DNA of 64,000 nucleotides, from positions 81,173 to 145,172 of the forward strand of contig NZ_JAPDDT010000016.1 in assembly GCF_025950235.1 (NCBI RefSeq), given 5' to 3'. This stretch comes from Luteolibacter arcticus. Lineage in GTDB: Bacteria; Verrucomicrobiota; Verrucomicrobiia; Verrucomicrobiales; Akkermansiaceae. The notes beneath the pieces are model-generated. The model made no database searches. It was not told the DNA's origin and saw nothing but the letters and a program-made list of their open reading frames with translations. This document shows positions 37,881 to 47,233 of this stretch, piece after piece. The position numbers were made by a program, and so were the translations under genes. Numbering within the stretch: the first letter of the stretch is position 1; every line of letters starts with the position of its first letter.

Positions 37881-37887
37881 GACGCAG

Positions 37888-40800
37888 TCAGTTCTTGATC
37901 ACCCGCAAGCGCATGAAGCCGGTCTCCGCGTCCTCTACCGGCACCTCGTGAAACCATGTGAAGATCTCGTGCTCGCCATCGGATACCGGGAGGCCCGCTT
38001 GGATCGCATTGTTCGCAGCCCCCGGTGCCGAGAGACCGGCCAAGGTCGCAGAGGATTCGGGCGTGATTGTGATGAACGGCCGGCTCTTGCGGACCCGGAC
38101 CTGGATGCGGAGGTAGGTCTTGGCCGGATCGGGCGCTCCCTCGAGCTGGGTCCCCGGAATCCGTTGGCCCTGCGGGAGGTCGCCGGCGCTCGAACGCAGC
38201 GGGTCGGAGGAGAACAAATATTCAAGAAGATTGGCGACGCCATCTGCGTCGGGATCATCGACGGGATCGCCCTGACCGACCGGGAAGCTGATCCCCGCGG
38301 CCCAGCCTTCGAAGGAAGAATCCGGCACCGCCACGGCTGCGGCCGGCACGGCGAGATCCTTGACCTCGGCCGCCGACAGCGCGCGGTTGAAGACGCGGAA
38401 GTCGTCGATCAGCCCGTTGAAGTACGGATCGGCGAATTGGCTTTTGCCGAGGTAGTTCAAAGTCGGATTGAACGCCGAGGGATCGACGGTGATCGTTGTC
38501 TCGGAATCCACGGCGGCTCCATTGACGTAGAGCGTCCCGGTATCGCCATTCAGCGTCACCGCCACATGGGTCCATTCCCCCGTCACCAGCGGCGTGGTCT
38601 CCAAAATCTTCTCGGCTCCCACGGCGTTGCCATTGATCGAAATGGTGAACCGCAAGGTGTTCCCCCCCGACTTGGGAGTCATCAACATGTACTGGGACGT
38701 GTTGTTCCCGAAATCAAAGATACGCTGCCAGTTGCTTCCGCCATTCCAGCGGACGCGGGCGGCGACGGTAACGTCGTTAACCCCGCTGACGATGTTATTA
38801 CGAAGCCGCAGGTGGTCGTCGGTGCCGTCGAGGCGGATCGCGCGGTCTAACACCCCGTGATCGTACACCGCGACGCCGTTGTTGATGCCGGCGGTTCCGC
38901 CCGTCTGGTCGGTCGTGGCATTGTGGAATTGGTAGTGGGCCAGCAAATCGGCGGGGCCGGGCACGTTAATGTTCACCGCGGCATCGTCCGCCAAGCCGGT
39001 GGGGTCGGTTACTCGTAAGACTAAGCGATTCATCCCCGCGTCGGCGGCGGAAGGCACGCCAGAGATCCGGCCGTTCGCTGCGACGCTCAGCCAGCGCGGG
39101 CCGGCGACCTTGCTGTAGATCAGAGTGCTGCCTGCATCTGGATCGGTCGCGACACCGGTGAGGAACTGCTCGTAAGGCTGGCCGACGGCCGCGGCGGGCT
39201 GGCTGAGCGGATCGGTGGTGAAGACCGGGGCTTGGCCGTTCATCGCCGCCGTGATTTCCGTGGTGGACAGCGCGCGGTTGAAGACGTGGAACTCGTCCAC
39301 CCGGCCGTTGAAAAGCGGATCGGCGAACTGGCTTTTCCCGATGAAATTCGACACCGGTTGGATGTCGGAAGGCTTGAGAGCGGTGGCGACGGAAGAGACC
39401 TGGAGCCCGTTCACGTAAAGCCTGGCGAAGCCTCCGCCGATCGTCGCCGCGACGTGGATCCACCCGCTGCCGAGCGTGGCGGTGTCGGTCGATTGCTCAA
39501 CGCCGCCGTGTCGGATGAGGAAAACCATGCGATTGCCCCCCGATTTCGGAGAAAGGAACAGGTGGGATTCCTGGCCGTTGCCGAAGTCGAAAATACGCTG
39601 CCAGTTTCCGCCGCCGTCCCAGTTTACCCAGGTGGCCACGGTGATTTCATCGTGGCTGGCGACGCCCGCGGGCAAGCTGACGAAGTCGTCGGTGCCGTCG
39701 AGGTCGATCCCCGGCCCGCGTTTCCCGGTGACATAGGCGGGTCCGCCGGTCGCGGTGCCGTGGGCGGTGCCGGCGGTGGCCTGCGTGTTCGACTGGAAGC
39801 CGTAGCGCGCCACTAGGCCGGGCGCTTCCTTCACCCGGATTTGCAACACGCTGGTATCAATGGTGCCGGCTCCCGTGGTGGCGCGGACGAGGAAGGAATT
39901 CATCCCGGTGTCGGCGAGTCCGGGCACCCCGGTCAAGCTGCCGTCGGCGGCAACGGCAAGCCAGGCCGGACCGCTGAACTTACTGAACGTGACCGGGCCG
40001 CCGGTGACGTTGGCGTCCAGCGAACCGGTGTAGGGTTGGCCCGGCGCCGCGTCAGTTTTCACCAGCGGATCCGCGGTGAACTGCGGCTGCGTGCTGGAAT
40101 GAATGGCGGCGATCTGGGCTTCAGTGAGCGCGGTGGTCAAGAAGCGCAGGTCGTCAATGCGGCCGCTGAATAGCGCGTCTGCGGCATGCTGGCTTTTCCC
40201 AAGATAGTTGAGCGTAGTCCCGAGGTCGCCGGGATTGATGTCCATTGCAGTATTAGTCGCGACCGGAACACCGTTGATGAAGAGCTTGCCGGTGGTCCCG
40301 CCGATGGTCACGGCGACATGGGTCCAGACGTTCGGAGTCAGCGCTATGGGGTGGTTGAGCTGCTGCTCGGCACCACCGTTCTTGATGGCGAAGCGGACGC
40401 TGCTACCGGTGCCGTTGGGCGACAGGAACAGGTATTTGTCGGTGCCCGTCCCGAAGTCGAAGACTCGCTGCCAGTTGCCGCTGTCGCCGCTCCAACGCAC
40501 CCACGCCGCGAAGGTGAAGTCAGTGCTATCGCCCAGCCGCGGGGGAAGCCGCAGGTAGGAGTCCGATCCATCGAGCACGAGGGCCTGACCCGACTTTCCG
40601 GTGTCGAACGAGGCAGCTCCGATGACCGTGCCTTCGTTCCCGTTGCCCGACGAATCCCGCAGATCTCCTTCAAAAACGTAATGGGCCGCCCCGCCGGCTC
40701 CCGTGTCGGGAACCTCATGGCCTTGGGAAAGGGGCGAAAGCGTGTTTCGATACCGAACCCCGGCCGGAAGTGTGGAGCCGTCGTCCCAGACGATCCGGCG

Positions 40801-42105
40801 GTTGTAGGGCTCGGGCTCCGGACCATAATCCCAACTGTAGACCGAGTAGCGCTCCACGAAGGACGACCAGCCGTTCATCATGTCGATGAACTGGCCGATC
40901 TTGGTGGCATTCTCTTCCATGGTTGGTTTGCAGCAGGTCCAACTCGCCCCGTTATTGAACTCCGTCAGCCAAACGGGGCGACCGGTCCGCTGGTGAATGT
41001 CCCTCAGCAGGACGTGGAGGTCCCAATCGGTCTTGTTGGCCGAGTAGAAATGCACCGGCACAAAATCCACTCGGTAGCCCAAGGCGGTGGCGCGATCCAT
41101 GAACTCGTAGAGCCATGCCAAGCCGCCTTCGGTCACCACCGGAGATCCGAGACGAAGGCCGGACTTCATCAACTCGGGCCACTGGGCAAGTGCTTGGTCC
41201 ACCGTTTGCGGCGTCTGGGCCGGATCCCACGTGTTGTCCGGCTCATTGTAGCCTAACAGATGAGTGACATTCCGTTTGGCGTTGATCACGTCAAAGCCGG
41301 GCCACCACGGGCCGTGACGCATGGGGACATACTCGGAGTCCAAGCCGTTGCTATCGGCCTCCGCGCCCCAGTCGTAGTGCCACATGTGATTTACGTTGCG
41401 GCCGCTGTGGCTGCTCCCCGCCCAACCCTTCTTGCCCACCCAGCGCCACGGAAAGATCCGCACGTAGCGGATCTGGTTATCCAGGTTTCCAGGAAGGGTG
41501 CCTAGTTCGATGTCGGCGTCTTGGGCGATGTAAACCTTGCTGGCTCCCAAGCCGTTCTCCTGCTGGGCTACGGTCGCCATGTAGCCTCGTTTCAGGCGGA
41601 AGGAGCTGACGGCGGTCTTCAGGGTCCCCAGATTCGCATCGTTGTAGTAGGTATAGAGATTCAGCTTCTTGGAGTTTCCGGCGTACGACTTGCCGTCAAA
41701 AACCTCCATTGGGGTGAAGTTCGGTCCGTGCGGGATGACCACGGTGCCGTTTTCGAACTGCACCACCCGCGCGTTTTGATTGATTGCTGCCACCGCCCCG
41801 TTCACCCGGACACGCCCGAGGAAAGTCGCTGCCACTTGAGATGGCCTGAAGGCGCTCATAAAGAGCCACGAGTCCGAGGAATTAAGATGGATCGTGCAAC
41901 CTGGAAGCGGATCTTCCGCACCGCTGACATGCAGTTCCGACTTGCCCGTCAGGGTGACCGTGGTGCCGGACACGAGCGCGCTCGTCCGATGGACGTTGTT
42001 GGCGAGATTCAAGGTTTGCCCCACACAGACGAGCGAAGTCAGCGAGAGCAGGACCAAGACGCGGAGCGCGGCACCGCGGCAGCGGAATGGGAGTTCAGCG
42101 ATCAT
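37888..42105 (-). CDS. Secreted GH128-like glucanase with three LamG domains
   Basis: The 1405-residue product has a signal peptide (about 1-29, ending VCVGQ). After an N-terminal beta-rich region (30-200) comes a TIM barrel of the Asl1/GH128 type: LLGYNEPDN near 285 and VWLTEFNNGASWTCC near 377 provide the two glutamates expected as acid/base and nucleophile, and VDFVPVHFYSAN lies between them. LamG/concanavalin-like domains follow at about 475-660, 770-960 and 1075-1270 (each with GNWQR(V/I)FDFG), separated by two putative Ig-like domains. A C-terminal module (DPDADGVANLLEYLF) ends it. GH128 members cut beta-1,3-glucan, so the substrate may differ from the rhamnose-rich one suggested by the neighbours. 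No operator-like repeat was found upstream. Confidence 0.8.
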   Translation of the reverse strand: MIAELPFRCRGAALRVLVLLSLTSLVCVGQTLNLANNVHRTSALVSGTTVTLTGKSELHVSGAEDPLPGCTIHLNSSDSWLFMSAFRPSQVAATFLGRVRVNGAVAAINQNARVVQFENGTVVIPHGPNFTPMEVFDGKSYAGNSKKLNLYTYYNDANLGTLKTAVSSFRLKRGYMATVAQQENGLGASKVYIAQDADIELGTLPGNLDNQIRYVRIFPWRWVGKKGWAGSSHSGRNVNHMWHYDWGAEADSNGLDSEYVPMRHGPWWPGFDVINAKRNVTHLLGYNEPDNTWDPAQTPQTVDQALAQWPELMKSGLRLGSPVVTEGGLAWLYEFMDRATALGYRVDFVPVHFYSANKTDWDLHVLLRDIHQRTGRPVWLTEFNNGASWTCCKPTMEENATKIGQFIDMMNGWSSFVERYSVYSWDYGPEPEPYNRRIVWDDGSTLPAGVRYRNTLSPLSQGHEVPDTGAGGAAHYVFEGDLRDSSGNGNEGTVIGAASFDTGKSGQALVLDGSDSYLRLPPRLGDSTDFTFAAWVRWSGDSGNWQRVFDFGTGTDKYLFLSPNGTGSSVRFAIKNGGAEQQLNHPIALTPNVWTHVAVTIGGTTGKLFINGVPVATNTAMDINPGDLGTTLNYLGKSQHAADALFSGRIDDLRFLTTALTEAQIAAIHSSTQPQFTADPLVKTDAAPGQPYTGSLDANVTGGPVTFSKFSGPAWLAVAADGSLTGVPGLADTGMNSFLVRATTGAGTIDTSVLQIRVKEAPGLVARYGFQSNTQATAGTAHGTATGGPAYVTGKRGPGIDLDGTDDFVSLPAGVASHDEITVATWVNWDGGGNWQRIFDFGNGQESHLFLSPKSGGNRMVFLIRHGGVEQSTDTATLGSGWIHVAATIGGGFARLYVNGLQVSSVATALKPSDIQPVSNFIGKSQFADPLFNGRVDEFHVFNRALSTTEITAAMNGQAPVFTTDPLSQPAAAVGQPYEQFLTGVATDPDAGSTLIYSKVAGPRWLSVAANGRISGVPSAADAGMNRLVLRVTDPTGLADDAAVNINVPGPADLLAHYQFHNATTDQTGGTAGINNGVAVYDHGVLDRAIRLDGTDDHLRLRNNIVSGVNDVTVAARVRWNGGSNWQRIFDFGNNTSQYMLMTPKSGGNTLRFTISINGNAVGAEKILETTPLVTGEWTHVAVTLNGDTGTLYVNGAAVDSETTITVDPSAFNPTLNYLGKSQFADPYFNGLIDDFRVFNRALSAAEVKDLAVPAAAVAVPDSSFEGWAAGISFPVGQGDPVDDPDADGVANLLEYLFSSDPLRSSAGDLPQGQRIPGTQLEGAPDPAKTYLRIQVRVRKSRPFITITPESSATLAGLSAPGAANNAIQAGLPVSDGEHEIFTWFHEVPVEDAETGFMRLRVIKN

Positions 42106-42212
42106 TCCTAAGGTTAGAAAAAGGCGCAGGCATTCGGATCTGGCGGCGGGATCGGAACGTGCCAGGACGGCGCATCGAACAGGGCGGGAAGAAGATTGGC
42201 CCCCTCATGGCG

Positions 42213-42247
42213 ACATGCAAATATATTTACATATTTTTAAATACGCC
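42213..42247 (-). promoter_or_regulatory. AT-rich segment upstream of the GH128-like gene
   Basis: A run of about 30 A/T bases (with ATATATTTAC and ATATTTTTAA) stands out in GC-rich surroundings, about 110-140 bp upstream of the leftward start at 42105. It probably contains the promoter, but no clear -35/-10 pair can be assigned. Confidence 0.3.
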
Positions 42248-42454
42248 ACGGCTGGCAAGGCGACCCGAACAGGCGCGTCCCGGCCGCATGCTGGCGGCGG
42301 CGGCCGGGGAGATCTCCCAGCGCTGCTCTTCCGGGTCGAAGGTGATCTCGGTCGCCCGGACGACGCGAAGCCGTCCAAGCGCACGGAGATCGACGACCTC
42401 GGTGTACAGGCAATCGATGCCTCCCTGTGGATCAAAGCGGATCGTGGTGCTCAT
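42227..42454 (-). CDS. Small conserved protein, C-terminus probably lost
   Basis: Residues 1-50 (MSTTIRFDPQGGIDCLYTEV, VDLRALGRLRVVRATEITFD) resemble a small conserved protein found beside DUF1257/DUF2997 genes; the family name is not known to me. After QRWEIS the sequence becomes unlike a folded protein (AAAASMRPGRACSG...) and probably marks a deletion joint near 42300. The start overlaps the upstream stop by 4 bp. Confidence 0.5.
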   Translation of the reverse strand: MSTTIRFDPQGGIDCLYTEVVDLRALGRLRVVRATEITFDPEEQRWEISPAAAASMRPGRACSGRLASRGVFKNM

Positions 42455-42651
42455 GAGCCGCGGAGTGTTTGTTGTTGCTGGACGGAAAAACCGCGTTGCC
42501 GATGCTCGGGCTTCAGAGTCCGGCCGGTGCGCTTTCCGAGTGCTTGCTCGATCTCGCGGGTGGAGGCTTCACAGCCATTGCCTTTGAATCCTTCCGCTTC
42601 CACCTGAATGTCACCGGTCGGCGACACCCGGACGAGGATGCGATGGCTCAC
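42451..42651 (-). CDS. DUF2997-family small protein
   Basis: The 66-residue product MSHRILVRVSPTGDIQVEAE, then GFKGNGCEASTREIEQALGK, has the DUF2997 pattern (short strand pair, then helix). Function is unknown. Its start and stop each overlap a neighbour by 4 bp (ATGA), so the three small genes were one operon. Confidence 0.65.
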   Translation of the reverse strand: MSHRILVRVSPTGDIQVEAEGFKGNGCEASTREIEQALGKRTGRTLKPEHRQRGFSVQQQQTLRGS

Positions 42652-42941
42652 AGGGAACCTCCTTCCAAGGTGAGCAGGACGCAGCCGTCGGGCTCGATCT
42701 GCCGGCTGAAGCGTAGTCCGCGGGTCCTGGCCTCCCGGATCGAATTCTGAACGCCGTAGCTTTGCAGGAGACGGCCGAAGCCGGCACCTACTTCACGTTC
42801 GACGTGCCCTCCCCACCAGTCGGTGGTTAGCGCATAGCTTCCACCGTCCCCGGGGGAGGGATCGACGGCGATGTCGTAGGGGCCCTTCAACCGCACCACA
42901 TGGTGGGCCGTCCGGGTGATCCCCGCATAGCCGCGGCACAT
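42648..42941 (-). pseudogene. DUF1257 (Ycf35-like) protein lacking its N-terminus
   Basis: The 97-residue frame contains HHVVRLKGPYDIAVD, YALTTDWWGGHVEREVGAGF and GRLLQSYGV, core blocks of DUF1257/Ycf35. The family normally starts about 40 residues earlier (MSHF-type start), and nothing matching lies upstream of 42941, where unrelated plus-strand sequence begins. It is a 5'-truncated gene heading a cut-down operon; intact versions often sit beside AAA ATPases (Ycf46-like). Confidence 0.65.
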
Positions 42942-43274
42942 GAGTGCAAACTAAAGCTTCCAACCAACGCGGGTGAGAAAGTCAGTCACAAGCAGGGAAA
43001 CCAGACGGTTGTCGCGGAGTGGACGGATGCTGCTGATCCATTTTCGCCAGGAAATCCTAAGATGATTTGGGTGGATGCCTCAGGAACGCGTTCTCTGGAG
43101 GTTATCGACACAAGCGTAGAGCTTGAAGGAGTGGTGCTGGGCCGGCGGGTACCTATAATCGATGCAGGGAAGACGGTTGTCGTGAAGATCAAGTACTGGG
43201 ACAAGCTTCTGGGGACTCCCGTTCCTCTCGTAAAGACTGCGGAAAACCGCGGGTCGGAGGGCGACGGAGGATGA
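42942..43274 (+). pseudogene. Open fragment of unknown origin
   Basis: The plus frame reads LPTNAGEKVSHKQGNQTVVA, EWTDAADPFSPGNPKMIWVD and VVVKIKYWDKLLGTP, which looks like real protein. There is no credible start: the only ATG (42900) lies over the DUF1257 remnant on the other strand. Base composition is visibly lower in GC than the surroundings, which suggests foreign origin. No family recognised. Confidence 0.35.
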
Positions 43275-43352
43275 TCTGTTTCAGATGGGGAAGCTCCTCA
43301 GGTGACAAGGTGAGTCACAGGTCTCATGTCAGTCGGTGTAGAGGGGACGGCA

Positions 43353-43695
43353 TTAGCGTGCTTGATTCCGCCAATCACCATAGAAACCGCACCCGCAGGG
43401 ATTCGTTTTGGGGGGACGGGCGGCATGAACTGGTTGGCTACGAGCCCTGACGCACTTCAGGGTGGTGGAGCCTCCGCGGTAAATCGTGCGGGCCAGCCTC
43501 CGTCCTTGCCAGTCGTACTTGAAGACGAGCTTGGTTTCCGGGTGGCCGGCTGTTTCTGCTGCCGCGGTTGTTTCCATTTCGACTAGCCGATTCTCAGCGT
43601 CCCACGTGTATACCCACCGACCGTCATTTTCAAGGTTGCCGTCCTCGTCGTAAACGGGGGCGAGGGTCGCGGGATCATACCAGAAGTGGCTGGAG
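43353..43695 (-). pseudogene. RHS-repeat protein fragment
   Basis: The minus strand gives YDEDGNLENDGRWVYTWDAE, NRLVEM and KLVFKYDWQGRRLARTIY, a textbook RHS/YD-repeat stretch. It lacks both the N-terminus and the polymorphic C-terminus of such proteins and is joined at about 43690 to a dnaE2 fragment. Confidence 0.75.
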
Positions 43696-43893
43696 TGCTG
43701 GCATACCCACTTCCTTGGCGGCGGTGTGAGCCCGGGCGGAGCCGTAAAAGCCCCCTACGTCCGGAAGCGCAAGGCTCTGGTACTCCAGCTCCGCCGCCCG
43801 ATGAATCAGAATCTCCGGTTGACTCGCCCCGCGGAGAAACGAGAAGGCGGACGTCCCATTGAATTCTGAAAAGTTTGGCAGGGAGCGAGGCAC
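43690..43893 (-). pseudogene. dnaE2: First 66 codons of error-prone DNA polymerase DnaE2 (ImuC)
   Basis: MPRSLPNFSEFNGTSAFSFL, then RGASQPEILIHRAAELEYQSLAL and FYGSARAHTAAKEVG, matches the PHP-domain start of DnaE2. The match stops at KEVGMPA and the DNA continues into the RHS fragment. DnaE2 has about 1000 residues, so this is only a stump. Confidence 0.75.
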
Positions 43894-44149
43894 GACCGGT
43901 CACCGTGCCCAATTTTTTTAATGTTCAAGCGAACAGATTGATCCGCCTTCCGAATCTCAAAAAACCTCGCCCTTTACTGGGGGCTCACGCGGCTTGGGGT
44001 GCGGCCCGGGCCTGCCGGGGTATAGGGGCGGCTTCGCCCCTGTCTGAGCGAGCACCACAGGGTGGTGGAGGGATGGCAATCCGTGCTGGCGAGAACTTCT
44101 GTCTTGAATTCAAATTTGAAAACGGAATTTATGAATAGATCTAGTGGCG

Positions 44150-44280
44150 ATGAGTTTCACGGCACTTCCCGACATCGGGCGCTATGGCGCGCCCGACTTG
44201 GACAAGGGCCTCGATATTCTGGAGTCCTTGTTGCGAAAGATGGCACCGCGCTTTCGGGAGGTGAAGGGTGAGGGCATATG
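44150..44280 (+). pseudogene. Possible start of an IclR-family regulator
   Basis: ALPDIGRYGAPDLDKGLDIL followed by ESLL resembles the segment just before the helix-turn-helix of IclR-type regulators (YxAPALxKGLDILELL). The rest of the domain is missing. 43894-44149 shows no gene. Confidence 0.4.
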
Positions 44281-44340
44281 GACTATAGTGAAAGCGTGCC
44301 GTCGCCTGCCGAGATGCTGCCGGCCTGAGTCCTTTGCGTC

Positions 44341-44883
44341 ATGAACGACCTCACCATCATGCTGCGTCAGCCGGGGAACTCGGCGGAACTACTCGCAACC
44401 GTGTACGAGGAGCTGCGCCGGCTCGCCGCGGCGCGAATGGCGCGCGAGTCCGCCGGGCAGACGCTCCAGGCGACCGCGCTGGTGCACGAGGCGTGGCTGC
44501 AACTCGTCGGTGAAGGCGACCGGTCCTGGGAAAGCCGCGCGCACTTTTTCGGCGCGGCGGCGCACGCGATGCGGCGCATCCTGGTGGATAAGGCGCGCCG
44601 CAAGGCCCGCGTGAAACGAGGTGCCGGCAGCGTGCGCGTCGACCTTACCGACGTGGACGTGGCGGAGTTCACACCGGACGGCGACGTATTGCTGATCAAC
44701 GAGGCCTTGGAAAAGCTCGAACTCGAAGATCCCGACCAAGCCCGCATCGTGGTGCTGAAGTTTTTCGGCGGCCTGACCAACGAGGAAGTCGCGCAGACGC
44801 TCGGCATCGGCGAGCGCACGGTCTATCGCCAATGGGTCTGTGCCAAGGCCCGCCTGTTCCGCTGGGTGCGGGCGGAAGGATGA
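44341..44883 (+). CDS. ECF-type RNA polymerase sigma factor
   Basis: The 180-residue product has both expected regions: sigma2 at about 20-85 (ELRRLAAARMARESAGQTLQ, ATALVHEAWLQL, HFFGAAAHAMRRILVDKARR) and sigma4 at about 120-175 (LEDPDQARIVVLKFFGGLTN, EEVAQTLGIGERTVYRQWV). The LQATALVHEAWLQL/RRILVDKARRK pattern is that of the ECF subgroup common in Planctomycetota and Verrucomicrobiota that pairs with Ser/Thr kinases rather than anti-sigma factors. The kinase gene follows 55 bp later on the same strand, so the kinase probably controls it (inferred). Targets unknown; the PATR genes downstream are candidates. Confidence 0.92.
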   Translation: MNDLTIMLRQPGNSAELLATVYEELRRLAAARMARESAGQTLQATALVHEAWLQLVGEGDRSWESRAHFFGAAAHAMRRILVDKARRKARVKRGAGSVRVDLTDVDVAEFTPDGDVLLINEALEKLELEDPDQARIVVLKFFGGLTNEEVAQTLGIGERTVYRQWVCAKARLFRWVRAEG

Positions 44884-44938
44884 TTTTCTTGGCAGGATTT
44901 TCCCCGCGATGGCGCGTGTGCTTTCAAACGGGTTTTAC

Positions 44939-47137
<2,199 letters not shown>

Positions 47138-47144
47138 CCGCGCG

Positions 47145-47168
47145 AAAAAACTTTCCGGAAAGTTTTTT
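47145..47168. terminator. Perfect 24-bp palindrome, bidirectional terminator
   Basis: AAAAAACTTTCC is followed directly by its exact complement ending in six T, so both strands have a stem and a T-run. It ends the sigma/kinase operon, 66 bp before the PATR C start. Confidence 0.8.
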
Positions 47169-47233
47169 GGCAGGTTCGGCGGGGAGGATGGCGCGTGGGA
47201 GACAGAAGCCTCCAACCCAAGAGGCGTGAACCC

